Positions 7,846 to 17,084 are shown, counted from the stretch's first letter. The stretch is DNA of 64,000 nt from Bifidobacterium psychraerophilum (GCF_000741705.1 NZ_JGZI01000001.1:1-64000), one strand, 5' to 3'. The notes: a model not told the origin generated them from the sequence alone. Made by a program: numbers and translations.

Positions 7846-9465
7846 TCAGTGACCGAGCAGCCCGCCCAGACCTCCACCGAGATTTGGCGGCAGATCGGGC
7901 ATGCCCTCGGGTGCCTGCGGCTTCTTGCTGAACGCGGATCCCGACGAGGACTTCGTTCCCGTGCCGCTCAGACGCTCGCGCAATGCCCTCTCCTCGGCCT
8001 CACGTTTCATCGGATTGCCGGATTTGGAATTACGCTTCTTCGACTTCTTGCCGCCTTTGCCTTTGCCGCCAGGGGCGCCGCCCATGCCAGGCATCCCCGG
8101 CATTCCGGGCATGCTGCGGGAGCCGTTGCTCATACGGCGCATCATCTTGGAAGCCTGCTCGAAGCGCTGCAGCAGTCCGTTGACCGCGGAAACGGTCGTT
8201 CCGGCGCCATAGGCGATGCGCGCGCGGCGGGAACCGTTGATGATCTTGGGCTCATGACGTTCCTGAGGCGTCATCGAGTTGATGATGGCCTCGGTGCGGT
8301 CGATCTCCTTCTCATCGAATTGCTCCAGCTCCTTGCGGTGCTGTGCCATGCCGGGGATCATTCCCAGCAGACTCTTCATCGAGCCGAGCTTGCGCACCTG
8401 CTGGAGTTGCGCCATGAAGTCATCAAGACCGAAACTGCCTTCGGACAGCTTCTCGGCTGCCTGACGGGCCTCATCCTCATCGAACTGCTTCTGCGCCTGC
8501 TCGATCAGGGTGAGGATGTCACCCATATCAAGGATGCGGGAAGCCATGCGGTCGGGGTGGAAAACCTCGAAGTCCTTCAGACCTTCGCCGGTCGAGGCGA
8601 AGAGAATGGGTTTGCCCGTTACGCTGGCCACCGAAAGCGCTGCGCCGCCGCGTGCATCGCCATCGAGTTTGGAAAGCACCACGCCGGTGAAATCGACGCC
8701 CTCATCGAAGGCTTTGGCCGTCTGCACGGCATCCTGCCCGATCATCGCGTCGATTACGAACAGTATCTCGTTGGGCTGCACGGCATCACGGATGTTGCGT
8801 GCCTGGGTCATCAGCTCCTGGTCGACGCCCAGGCGTCCGGCGGTGTCGATGATGACCGTGTCATACAGCTTCTCCTGTGCCACGCGAAGCGACTCGCGGG
8901 CGACCTTCACAGGGTCGCCTGTGGATTGCCCGGGGGAGACCACATCGGAGGACCCTGACTGCACGCCGGGTTCAGGGGCGTATACCGGCACGCCCGCGCG
9001 TTCGCCAACCACCTGAAGCTGTGTGACCGCGTTCGGTCGTTGCAGGTCGGCTGCGACCAGCAGCGGCGTGTGGCCGGTGTCCTTGAGCCAATACCCGAGT
9101 TTGCCGGCAAGAGTGGTCTTGCCTGCGCCTTGAAGTCCGGCGAGCATGATGATCGTCGGTGGTTTCTTTGCAAAGTTCAGAGGACGATCGACCCCGGCGC
9201 CAAGGACCTTGGTCAACTCCTCGTTGACGATGCTGACAATCTGCTGCGCCGGGTTCAGCGCCTTGGAGACCTCCTCGCCAAGGGCGCGTTCACGAACCTC
9301 GCCCGTGAAGGATCGCACCACATCAAGCGCCACATCGGCATCCAGCAGCGCACGACGAATCTCGCGAATCGTGGCATCGATATCCGCTGGTGTGAGTTTG
9401 CCCTTCGAGCGCAGATGCTTGAAAGCTCCGGATAGTCTATCGGTCAAAGAAGTGAAAGCAGCCAT
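7846..9465 (-). CDS. ffh: Signal recognition particle protein Ffh
   Basis: Ffh is the SRP54 GTPase that binds 4.5S RNA and signal sequences and delivers nascent membrane proteins to FtsY. The 539-residue protein has the N domain (FTSLTDRLSGAFKHLRSKG), then the G domain with GLQGAGKTT, IIDTAGRLG and SKLDGDARGG, and a methionine-rich M domain. The C terminus carries repeated Met-Pro-Gly triplets, Lys-rich segments and a Gly/Leu-rich end. A 30-residue Ser/Gly insertion near residues 170-185 is unusual for the G domain and may be a surface loop. Confidence 0.95.
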   Translation of the reverse strand: MAAFTSLTDRLSGAFKHLRSKGKLTPADIDATIREIRRALLDADVALDVVRSFTGEVRERALGEEVSKALNPAQQIVSIVNEELTKVLGAGVDRPLNFAKKPPTIIMLAGLQGAGKTTLAGKLGYWLKDTGHTPLLVAADLQRPNAVTQLQVVGERAGVPVYAPEPGVQSGSSDVVSPGQSTGDPVKVARESLRVAQEKLYDTVIIDTAGRLGVDQELMTQARNIRDAVQPNEILFVIDAMIGQDAVQTAKAFDEGVDFTGVVLSKLDGDARGGAALSVASVTGKPILFASTGEGLKDFEVFHPDRMASRILDMGDILTLIEQAQKQFDEDEARQAAEKLSEGSFGLDDFMAQLQQVRKLGSMKSLLGMIPGMAQHRKELEQFDEKEIDRTEAIINSMTPQERHEPKIINGSRRARIAYGAGTTVSAVNGLLQRFEQASKMMRRMSNGSRSMPGMPGMPGMGGAPGGKGKGGKKSKKRNSKSGNPMKREAEERALRERLSGTGTKSSSGSAFSKKPQAPEGMPDLPPNLGGGLGGLLGH

Positions 9466-9841
9466 AGTGGTACAAGTCTAACGTCTCAGGTGGGCAATTG
9501 CGCCGCACAAGCGTGAAGGTCTGGGAAGTGCCGCTCTTCCCGCCATCTCTGGTGACGCTTCCGCCACCTGGCGGTCGACGATGTGATGAAGCTCATATGC
9601 AAGCTCGGATTGTTGCCATCCTTGGGATGTTAGTGTGTCACTAACGGTGCGGTGATGCATTCGGAACGCGGTGGCAGACAGTGTGGTGATGCCAGAGGGA
9701 TGTGGCATTGGAGGCTTTGCGGTCGAGCCGACGCGTGGTGGTGTCGAGGAATTGCTTCGGTGGAATTGCTCGCAGAGAATGAGCCGCATGACAACGGGGG
9801 TCCGCATACCAGGTGGGCGCAATCGACGCAAAGGAGCGATC
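9466..9841. other. Divergent intergenic region ffh / pyruvate oxidase
   Basis: This 376-bp gap separates ffh (leftward) and the pyruvate oxidase gene (rightward), so it should hold both promoters. The only clear element is an inverted repeat at 9629-9645. The oxidase frame remains open back to 9671, but codons before 9842 lack similarity to the family. Confidence 0.6.
9629..9645. promoter_or_regulatory. Inverted repeat, candidate operator upstream of pyruvate oxidase
   Basis: A perfect 7-3-7 inverted repeat, GTTAGTG-TGT-CACTAAC, about 200 bp upstream of the pyruvate oxidase start. It could be an operator for oxygen- or carbon-dependent control. No cognate regulator is adjacent. Confidence 0.4.
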
Positions 9842-11689
9842 ATGGCCAAGAACGTCATTCAGTTTGGATTCGACAGCAAGACGGCGAATCAGCACAAGGA
9901 AGGAACCATCAAGGCGGGCGTGGCGACCGTCAAGGTTCTGGAATCATGGGGGGTCAAGCACCTCTATGGCATTCCCGGTGGGTCGATCAACTCGCTGATG
10001 GACGCCTTGTACGTTGAACGCGAGCATATCGACTACATCCAGGTAAGGCATGAAGAGGTCGGTGCGATGGCTGCCTCGATGCACGCGAAATACACCGGGC
10101 ACATCGGCGTGTGCTTCGGATCGGCAGGTCCCGGAGGCACCCATACGCTCAATGGCCTGTATGACGCCCGCGAGGAGCACGTCCCCGTTCTGGCTTTGAT
10201 CGGCCAGTTCGGAACCGCAGGGCTCAACATGGACACCTTCCAGGAGATGAACCAGAACCCCATCTACGCGGATGTCGCCGTATACAACCGACAGGTCTCC
10301 ACCGCGGCTCAGATGCCGCACGTCATCGACGAGGCCATCCGTCAGGCATACTCGAAGAACGGCGTGGCCGTGGTGCAGATCCCGGTGAACCTCGGCTGGG
10401 AGGATATTCCCGCCGATGCGTGGTATTCCGCGGCGCACTCCTTCAGACGGTATCCGAAGCCGGTGCTCAACACCGTTGACATCGCAGCGGCCGTCGAAGT
10501 GCTCAACGCGGCGGAACGCCCACTCGTGTTCGCAGGCGTGGGCACGCGCGGCGAACACCAGATCGTGATGGATCTCTGCCGCAAGATCAAGGCCCCCCTG
10601 GCGAACACGGGCATCAGCTTCGACAACTTCCCGTCGGACTTCGAAGCATTGCTCGGCAGCCCGAACCGCGTATCGACGAAGCCATCGGTCGAGGTGTTCC
10701 CCGAGGCGGATACGGTGCTCTTCGTCGGCAGCAACTATCCTTTCGCGGAGGTCTCCAATCTCTTCAAGAATGTACGCAAATTCATTCAGATCGATATCGA
10801 CCCGGCGAAACTCGGCAAGCGGCACAATGCCGACGTCGCGATTCTGGGAGATGCCGGGGATGCTCTTCGGGCCATCTACGAGGATGTGGATGAACGGGAG
10901 GAGTCCGGCTGGTGGAGGGCGAATCTCGCCAACGTGGCCAACTGGAACGCATACGTCCACAAGCTGGAGAAGAAGCGTGACGGTGAGCTGCAGCTGTACC
11001 AGATCTATGATGCGATCAACGAGCATGCCGAAGAGGATGCCATATTCTCCGTCGACGTCGGTGATGTGACGCAGACCTCGATCAGGCATCTGCATATGAA
11101 CCCGAAGCAGATGTGGCGGACCTCATCGCTCTTCGCGACCATGGGCATCGGTATCCCCGGCGCCTTGACCGCCAAAGTCGATTTCCCGGATCGTCAGGTA
11201 TGGAATCTGGCGGGCGATGGCGGTTTCAATATGGTGATGCAGGATCTTGCGACCGAAGTGCAATATCATCTGCCGATCATCAATGTCGTTTTCGCCAACA
11301 AGCAGTATGGCTTCATCAAGGATGAGCAGGAGGACACCAATCTCGGCTTCATCGGCGTGCAGTTCATGGACATCGACTATGCGAAGCTCGCCGAGTCGAT
11401 GGGTGCCGTGGGGTACACGATTAGGACGATTGCGGAAGTGAAGGATGTCTTCGACCAGGCGATGAAGGATGTGGCACAGGGGAGGACCGTGCTGATCGAT
11501 GCGAAGATCAGCGGAGACCGTCCCTTGCCGGCAGAGATGCTGGAACTCGACCCGCGCGTCAGCACTCCGGAACAGATCGCCGATTTCCGCAGGCGCTACG
11601 AGGCGGAGGATCTGGAGCCGCTGAGCCACTACCTGTGCGAGGAGGGTCTTGAATCCACCGTTGCACGCATCGAGCAGGGCGGCTTCTGA
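9842..11689 (+). CDS. Pyruvate oxidase (TPP/FAD-dependent)
   Basis: This enzyme family converts pyruvate, phosphate and O2 to acetyl phosphate, CO2 and H2O2 (EC 1.2.3.3); related quinone-linked forms yield acetate. The 615-residue protein has the N-terminal TPP-Pyr domain (YGIPGGSINSLMDAL, RHEEVGAMAAS), a central FAD-type domain and a C-terminal TPP-binding GDGGFNMVMQDLATEV. The segment NPIYADVAVYNRQ and QIPVNL closely resembles lactobacillar pyruvate oxidase rather than acetolactate synthase. The start ATG 9842 has AAAGGAG upstream. Acetyl phosphate would enter the bifid shunt for ATP. H2O2 production fits the NADH peroxidase/oxidase gene at 43.0 kb. A long intergenic region precedes it and the gene is monocistronic. 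Confidence 0.88.
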   Translation: MAKNVIQFGFDSKTANQHKEGTIKAGVATVKVLESWGVKHLYGIPGGSINSLMDALYVEREHIDYIQVRHEEVGAMAASMHAKYTGHIGVCFGSAGPGGTHTLNGLYDAREEHVPVLALIGQFGTAGLNMDTFQEMNQNPIYADVAVYNRQVSTAAQMPHVIDEAIRQAYSKNGVAVVQIPVNLGWEDIPADAWYSAAHSFRRYPKPVLNTVDIAAAVEVLNAAERPLVFAGVGTRGEHQIVMDLCRKIKAPLANTGISFDNFPSDFEALLGSPNRVSTKPSVEVFPEADTVLFVGSNYPFAEVSNLFKNVRKFIQIDIDPAKLGKRHNADVAILGDAGDALRAIYEDVDEREESGWWRANLANVANWNAYVHKLEKKRDGELQLYQIYDAINEHAEEDAIFSVDVGDVTQTSIRHLHMNPKQMWRTSSLFATMGIGIPGALTAKVDFPDRQVWNLAGDGGFNMVMQDLATEVQYHLPIINVVFANKQYGFIKDEQEDTNLGFIGVQFMDIDYAKLAESMGAVGYTIRTIAEVKDVFDQAMKDVAQGRTVLIDAKISGDRPLPAEMLELDPRVSTPEQIADFRRRYEAEDLEPLSHYLCEEGLESTVARIEQGGF

Positions 11690-11724
11690 GCCGAGCGACA
11701 CCGCTTCCGGCAGGATGGCGGGCA

Positions 11725-11776
11725 CTGCGGTGATGTGAAGGCATGCGAAGAGCAACACCCTTTCAAATCACCGCAG
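11725..11776. terminator. Candidate terminator after pyruvate oxidase
   Basis: CTGCGGTGAT (11725-11734) pairs perfectly with ATCACCGCAG (11767-11776) in the convergent gap before cysS. The loop is long and there is no T run. Confidence 0.35.
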
Positions 11777-11812
11777 GCACGGTGAGCTTGGTTTACGGCC
11801 GGACGGTCGCCC

Positions 11813-13411
11813 TTACTGTTTCAGGCTCCATGACGAGCCCTTCGGGGTGTCCTCGATAAGCACACCAGCCGAACTCAGGGCGTCGCGGATGGCATCCGCC
11901 TTGGCGAAATCGTGGTCAGCACGTGCCTTCGCCCGCGCGTCGAGCTGCTCGCGGATCAACGCATCCAAAACGTTCTGCTGGGAATCATTCTGCCCGGTGG
12001 AGGAGCCGTTGGCCCACTGCTCGGAGAGCGGATCAAGCCCGAATACGTCAAGCATGGCACGGATCTGCAGCAGCGACCGGCGAAGTGTCTCAAGCTGGGA
12101 TTCATCATCGAGCTTGTCGTCAAGCTGTGACAACAGGGTGTTGCCGCTACGGATTGACGCGAAAATCGTCGCCAATGCTCCGGCGACATTGATGTCCTCG
12201 TTCATCGCGCTGACGAAATCCTCGGGCAGCGCCTCCGCGCTCATCGCCTCGACCTCGGCACGCTCCGGTTGGCTGCCGAGCGCGGCTCCGGCCCTCTCCA
12301 CAAAATTACCGATACGTTCATAGGCGCTGGACGCCTCCTGAAGCGTCTGGTCCCCCCACTCAAGCATCGAACGGTATTGCACCGAGGCAAGCGCGTAGCG
12401 CACGACCCAGGCGGGCTGCTCGCTGAGCACCGTCGTGACCGCAAGGCCGTTGCCGAGCGATTTGCTCATCTTCTCGCCCTTCTGGGTGACCCAGGCTGAG
12501 TGCATCCAGTGCTTGGCAAAGCCCCATCCGGCCGCGTGAGATTGCGCCATCTCGTTCTCGTGATGAGGGAAACGCAGGTCGAGACCGCCGCCATGAATAT
12601 CGAAGCTGTCGCCAAGATAGCGATGGCTCATGGCGGAGCATTCGATATGCCATCCGGGCCTGCCCACACCGAAAGGCGTCTGCCAACGTGCGGTTTCCGG
12701 GTCGTTGTTCTTCGGCGCCTTCCACAAGGCGAAATCACGGGGATCGTGTTTCTGGTCGGAACGGTCGGCGGCGTCGGTCGGATTGTATTTGTCATCACCG
12801 GCCTCATCGATGCTCGGCCCCATGCGGTCGGCGACTGCTGCGCTGTCGTCGGCGGCGATCGTGCCGGACTCCTGATGCGTCAAGGCTCCGTACTCGGGCC
12901 AGGAGGCCACATCAAAATAGACATTGCCCGAGGGATTGCCCTCTTTGTCAGGCAGCACATAGGCGTGGCCGTTATCGATGATGCGTTGGATCAGGTCGAT
13001 CATGTCGAGGATATGACCTGTGGCACGGGGCTCATAGGTGGGTGGCAATACGCCGAGCGCATCATAGGCGCGGGTGAATTCGCGCTCGTACTTATACGCA
13101 CGCTCCCACCATTGCTGCCCGGCGGCCGCGGCCTTGGCAATGATCTTGTCGTCGATGTCGGTCACATTCCTCACGAAGGTGACCTTGTATCCAAGTCTTG
13201 TCAGCCAGCGGCGCACCACATCAAAAGCCACGGCGGCACGGATATGGCCCACATGCGGCGAGCTCTGCACCGTCGCGCCGCACACATAGATGCTCACCTC
13301 GCCGTCCCTGATCGGGGCGAAAGGCCCGACCTTATGGCTGGCTGTGTCGTACAGGCGGAGTGTTGAAGCCGCTGAGGTGCTGGAATCATGCGATTTCTGG
13401 CTTGTGGTCAT
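11813..13411 (-). CDS. cysS: Cysteine--tRNA ligase
   Basis: CysRS charges tRNA-Cys. The 532-residue class I synthetase has the zinc-site cysteine in YVCGATVQ, the HIGH-type motif HVGHIRAAVAFD, the second zinc ligand region GGLDLRFPHHENE and the KMSKS motif (GEKMSKSLGN). A Ser/Asp-rich insertion of about 40 residues lies near residues 185-225 in the catalytic half. ATG 13411 is favoured because it lies exactly six bases after a good -10 element, so the mRNA may be leaderless; an upstream in-frame start (13453) would lie at or before the promoter. Confidence 0.94.
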   Translation of the reverse strand: MTTSQKSHDSSTSAASTLRLYDTASHKVGPFAPIRDGEVSIYVCGATVQSSPHVGHIRAAVAFDVVRRWLTRLGYKVTFVRNVTDIDDKIIAKAAAAGQQWWERAYKYEREFTRAYDALGVLPPTYEPRATGHILDMIDLIQRIIDNGHAYVLPDKEGNPSGNVYFDVASWPEYGALTHQESGTIAADDSAAVADRMGPSIDEAGDDKYNPTDAADRSDQKHDPRDFALWKAPKNNDPETARWQTPFGVGRPGWHIECSAMSHRYLGDSFDIHGGGLDLRFPHHENEMAQSHAAGWGFAKHWMHSAWVTQKGEKMSKSLGNGLAVTTVLSEQPAWVVRYALASVQYRSMLEWGDQTLQEASSAYERIGNFVERAGAALGSQPERAEVEAMSAEALPEDFVSAMNEDINVAGALATIFASIRSGNTLLSQLDDKLDDESQLETLRRSLLQIRAMLDVFGLDPLSEQWANGSSTGQNDSQQNVLDALIREQLDARAKARADHDFAKADAIRDALSSAGVLIEDTPKGSSWSLKQ

Positions 13412-13417
13412 ATGTTG

Positions 13418-13446
13418 AGAATATGCACGATGAGCGACAAGGGCAA
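13418..13446 (-). promoter_or_regulatory. Promoter of cysS (leaderless geometry)
   Basis: On the minus strand, -35 TTGCCC (13446-13441), a 17-bp spacer and -10 TATTCT (13423-13418). Six bases separate the -10 from ATG 13411, so transcription should begin at the start codon. There is no Shine-Dalgarno. Confidence 0.6.
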
Positions 13447-13521
13447 TGCCCAAAGTCGCCCGAAGGTCATCTCTATGCGTGATTTACAGTCGCCGCATCA
13501 CAATGATGCAACAATAGAAGC

Positions 13522-14253
13522 ATGGCAAAACCTCAGGTGCTTATCCTCCAGCATGCTGACTGGGAGAAACCCGGCCGGATTCTGGAGTGCTTGGATGACG
13601 TTGGTCTGCAGACGATGACTATGAATATCACCGGGCAGGCGAAGCCAGACCTTCCCGAATTCTCCGAGATCGCCGGGCTGGTCATCATGGGCGGGCCGAT
13701 GGGGGCCACGGATTACGAGAACTATCCCGGTCTGAAGAAGGAAGCCAAGCTGGCACGTGCCGCGATCAGTGTGGGCAAGCCGGTGATCGGGGTGTGCCTG
13801 GGGCAGCAGATCATCGCGACCGCACTGGGGGCGAAGCTGACCAGCGGTGCGGTTGACGAAGTCGGGTTCGCGCCCATCAAGCGTCTGAGCCAGCATGACT
13901 ACTTCTCCATGTGGAGCAAGCAGCTCAACGTCCTCCACTGGCACCATGATGTCGTCGGATTGCCGGAAGGCGCGGAACCCCTCGCCCGATCCGAGCAGAC
14001 CAAGGTCCAGGCTTTCCGCATAGGCTCCGCGCTCGCCATGCAGTTCCATCTTGAGGTCAGCGCCCCGTTGCTGGAGGAATGGCTCGCGGAACCCACAATG
14101 GTCAAAGGCATGAAGAAATCACAGATCCAGAAGATCCGTGATGATTTCAATGAGTACAACACCCAATTGCAGCCTTTGGCGGATTCGGTGTTCAGTGGAT
14201 TCGCCGCCCGCTGCGCCACCTATGCCGCATATCTTGAGGATGGCCGGCACTGA
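13522..14253 (+). CDS. Class I glutamine amidotransferase-like protein
   Basis: A 243-residue stand-alone GATase1 protein resembling the GuaA amidotransferase domain. The nucleophile cysteine lies in GVCLGQQI near residue 93; the oxyanion segment is IMGGPMGATDYENYPGL; and the catalytic His-Glu pair lies in MQFHLEV near residue 175. No synthetase domain is fused or adjacent, so the ammonia acceptor is unknown. Stand-alone family members include gamma-glutamyl hydrolase-like enzymes. The gene is divergent from cysS. Its start is supported by similarity; only a weak AGAAG lies upstream. Confidence 0.82.
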   Translation: MAKPQVLILQHADWEKPGRILECLDDVGLQTMTMNITGQAKPDLPEFSEIAGLVIMGGPMGATDYENYPGLKKEAKLARAAISVGKPVIGVCLGQQIIATALGAKLTSGAVDEVGFAPIKRLSQHDYFSMWSKQLNVLHWHHDVVGLPEGAEPLARSEQTKVQAFRIGSALAMQFHLEVSAPLLEEWLAEPTMVKGMKKSQIQKIRDDFNEYNTQLQPLADSVFSGFAARCATYAAYLEDGRH

Positions 14254-14363
14254 GCGTTCGTATGCTGTGGAGCGCGGCGAAGCAGCACCGATACTGACGG
14301 TGGATGCCCGTCCTCGGGGCAAAGCGTGCGGTCTGTGCAAGCATACGGCTACATTGGAGAATC

Positions 14364-16433
14364 ATGCCGATATATGATTTGGGTCTTGAACATGTGGGCC
14401 TGGCCTTCGCCACCACGACCGTATTCACCGATGTGACACAGGGGGTCTTCGAAGGAGACCGCATTGGCATCGTCGGACGCAACGGCGGTGGCAAATCGAC
14501 GCTGCTGCAATTGCTCGCGGATAACCAGCAGCCTGACACCGGAAGGGTGACCCGCCGCCACGGTCTGACCTTCGGGATGCTCGATCAACGTGATCCCCTC
14601 GATGACGCGATGACCGTGCGCGAGGCTGCCCTGGAGAACCGTGAGGATTATGAATGGGCGGCCGATGCGTCTTCGCGTGACATCGTCCAAGCTCTGCTCG
14701 GGGGCATCAGCCTGGATGCCAGAGTCTCGTCCCTTTCGGGCGGACAGCGCAGAAGGGCCGATCTCGCGCGTCTGCTGCTGCACGATTGGGACATCCTTGC
14801 GCTCGATGAGCCCACCAATCATCTGGATATCGTCACGATCCACTGGCTGGCCGAGCATCTGAAATCACGATGGTCAAAAGGCAGTGGCGCGCTTCTGCTG
14901 GTGACCCACGACCGCTGGTTCCTGGACGAGGTATGCCAAAGCATGTGGGAGGTCCACGATGGCGTGATAGACCCCTTCGAGGGCGGCTATAGCGCGTACA
15001 TGCTGCAACGCGTCGAACGTGACCGGCAGAGCGACGTGCAGGAGACGAAACGCCGTAACCTGGTGCGCAAGGAGCTGGCATGGCTGACGCGTGGCGCCCG
15101 CGCCCGTTCGACCAAGCAGAAGTTCCACGTCAAGGCGGCCAATGAGCTCATCGCTGATGTGCCTCCTATGCGTAACGCACTGGAACTCAAACAGATGGCG
15201 ACATCCCGCCTTGGGAAGCAGGTCGTGGATCTGATCGATGTGACGCAGATCTTCGCATTCAACGATATTCGTGCGAAGGAGGCCGAGAACCTGGTGCAGT
15301 CCCCGTATGCGCAGGCACCTTTGATGGGTTCGGTCGAGGTGCTCAGGGATGCCGATTCGAAGGGCGCGTCGGACAGTGGCGTTGGTGAGGGCGGGAATGG
15401 ACTGCCCGACGACGCCGTTGGCGACACCGCCGGCATGGGAAACGGCGATGCTGCGGAGCCATCCGAGCATGACGCGACATCGGCGGCCCGGCGTGTGACG
15501 ATCAGTGGCCGCAAGGTGCTTGACGATGTGACCTGGCTTATCGGCCCGGGAGACAGATTCGGCATCGTCGGCGCCAATGGCGCAGGTAAGTCGACATTGC
15601 TGAGCATCATCGACGGCACGCTCACGCCCACGGTCGGTAGGGTGAATATCGGCAAAACGGTGAAGTTCGCCGTGCTCTCCCAGCGTCTGGATGAGCTTGA
15701 GGAGCTTGGTCCCTACCGTATCCAGGAGGTGCTCGCCCGGTATAAAAGCAGTTACATGGTCGAAGGCAAGGAAGTGACCCCTGGTCAGCTGATGGAGAGG
15801 CTCGGCTTCGCATCGGCCCAGTTGATGACGCGTATCCAGGATCTTTCCGGTGGGCAGAAGCGGCGGATGCAGCTGCTCCTGATCCTGCTCAATGAGCCGA
15901 ATGTGCTCATCATGGATGAGCCGGGCAATGATCTCGATACCGATATGCTCGCCGTGATGGAGGATCTGCTGGATACCTGGCCCGGCACACTGATCGTGGT
16001 GTCCCACGATCGTTATCTGCTTGAGCGCGTGACGGACCAGCAGTATGCCTTGCTTGACGGCAAGGTGCGGCATCTGCCCGGGGGAGTGGATGAGTATCTG
16101 CAACTCGTCGGTGTGGAGCAGGCCGATGAGGGTTCCCAGGGCGATACCGGGAATCAGGCCGCCACAGGCGCGGATGCTGCACCCAAGGGGCAGCAGGAGG
16201 CGAAGGCCGAGAGAAATGCCAAGCGCGAGGCCGGCAAGCGGGCGAGTGCCATCGAGCGCAAACTGGCCAAGCTCACACAGGCACGAGAGGATATCGAAGG
16301 GCGGATGGCCCAGCACGACCCCGCCGACTTCGAAGGGCTTAACGCGCTGAACGAGGAGCTTCAATCAGCGGCGCAGGAGTCCGATCGGCTTGAGGAGGAG
16401 TGGCTGGAGCTCTCCGAGTTGGCCGAGTCCTGA
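14364..16433 (+). CDS. ABC-F family ATP-binding protein
   Basis: A 689-residue soluble protein with two ABC ATPase domains and no membrane segment, the ABC-F arrangement seen in ribosome-associated translation or antibiotic-protection factors (Uup/EttA type). The first domain has GRNGGGKSTLL and LSGGQRRRADLARLLLHDWDILALDEPTNHLD; the second has GANGAGKSTLL and LSGGQKRRMQLLLILLNEPNVLIMDEPGNDLD. A Gly/Asp-rich insert of about 45 residues (near 330-375) sits between the P-site linker and the second domain. A C-terminal charged coiled coil from about residue 600 (KLAKLTQAREDIEGRM) resembles the Uup C-terminal domain. ATG 14364 matches the family N terminus MPIYDLGLEHV. Confidence 0.88.
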   Translation: MPIYDLGLEHVGLAFATTTVFTDVTQGVFEGDRIGIVGRNGGGKSTLLQLLADNQQPDTGRVTRRHGLTFGMLDQRDPLDDAMTVREAALENREDYEWAADASSRDIVQALLGGISLDARVSSLSGGQRRRADLARLLLHDWDILALDEPTNHLDIVTIHWLAEHLKSRWSKGSGALLLVTHDRWFLDEVCQSMWEVHDGVIDPFEGGYSAYMLQRVERDRQSDVQETKRRNLVRKELAWLTRGARARSTKQKFHVKAANELIADVPPMRNALELKQMATSRLGKQVVDLIDVTQIFAFNDIRAKEAENLVQSPYAQAPLMGSVEVLRDADSKGASDSGVGEGGNGLPDDAVGDTAGMGNGDAAEPSEHDATSAARRVTISGRKVLDDVTWLIGPGDRFGIVGANGAGKSTLLSIIDGTLTPTVGRVNIGKTVKFAVLSQRLDELEELGPYRIQEVLARYKSSYMVEGKEVTPGQLMERLGFASAQLMTRIQDLSGGQKRRMQLLLILLNEPNVLIMDEPGNDLDTDMLAVMEDLLDTWPGTLIVVSHDRYLLERVTDQQYALLDGKVRHLPGGVDEYLQLVGVEQADEGSQGDTGNQAATGADAAPKGQQEAKAERNAKREAGKRASAIERKLAKLTQAREDIEGRMAQHDPADFEGLNALNEELQSAAQESDRLEEEWLELSELAES

Positions 16434-16443
16434 CCGTATACAT

Positions 16444-16509
16444 GCGATATGCGGAGGGGCACGTCAAAGGAGTCGGAAGACTCCCTTGACGTGCCCCTCC
16501 GCATATCGC
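16444..16509. terminator. Long hairpin between ABC-F gene and ilvN
   Basis: Two 31-base arms (16444-16474 and 16479-16509) pair with a single mismatch around a GGAA tetraloop. It sits in the convergent gap and should terminate both transcripts. The usual T tract is absent on both sides. Confidence 0.7.
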
Positions 16510-16529
16510 CCTTGCGGGCCTGTCCGGGT

Positions 16530-17084
16530 TCAACGCCCTGTGACGGTTGAGCCGATCACCTTCTCACTCAGGGCCTTGGGCCCTCTGGTGACGGCGACGG
16601 CCCCGGACCTGACCAGTTCGATCACGCCGTATTGTTCCAGCAGTCCCAGCAGGGCGTCCAACTTGCCTTCGGCGCCGGTCGCCTCGATCGTCAGCGACTC
16701 GGTATGGACGTCGACCACACGGACGCGGAAGAGCTGGACGATCTCCAGCACATCGGAGCGTGTATGCTCGTTCGCCGCGACCTTGATCAGCACCAGTTCT
16801 CGTTCAACCGTGCTGTCCGGATCGAGCTCGACGATTTTGAGCACGTGCAGCAGTTTGTTGAGCTGCTTGATGATCTGTTCCAAGGGAACGGATTCCACAT
16901 CGGCCGTTACCGTGACTCGGGAGATGTCGGGACGTTCGGTAGGAGAGACCGAAAGAGAATTGATGTTGAAGGCCCGTCGTGCGAACAGGCCTGAGATTCT
17001 GGCCAGTACGCCGGGGCGGTTCTCCACCAGCACCGAGAGGGTGTGACGTTCGGATCCTGGACGTGAAGCGGGATAGTTCACCAT
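16530..17084 (-). CDS. ilvN: Acetolactate synthase small (regulatory) subunit
   Basis: This is the regulatory subunit of acetohydroxyacid synthase, which activates IlvB and confers branched-chain amino acid feedback inhibition. The 184-residue protein has the ACT domain (HTLSVLVENRPGVLARISGLF, FNINSLSVSPTERPDISR) and the C-terminal ALS_ss domain (VAANEHTRSDVLEIVQLFRVRVVD, LESLTIEATG-like segment, ALLGLLEQYGVIELVRSG). ATG 17084 is preferred over a longer frame to 17153 that overlaps ilvB. It lies 16 bases after the ilvB stop, with GAGAGG in the gap. Confidence 0.94.
   Translation of the reverse strand: MVNYPASRPGSERHTLSVLVENRPGVLARISGLFARRAFNINSLSVSPTERPDISRVTVTADVESVPLEQIIKQLNKLLHVLKIVELDPDSTVERELVLIKVAANEHTRSDVLEIVQLFRVRVVDVHTESLTIEATGAEGKLDALLGLLEQYGVIELVRSGAVAVTRGPKALSEKVIGSTVTGR

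Noticed and set aside
12500-13366. Plus-strand frame opposite cysS
   Set aside because: Antisense of a well-defined class I synthetase; no similarity to a known family.
14874-16364. Minus-strand frame of 496 codons opposite the ABC-F gene
   Set aside because: Mirrors the ABC-F sequence and is low in recognisable motifs.
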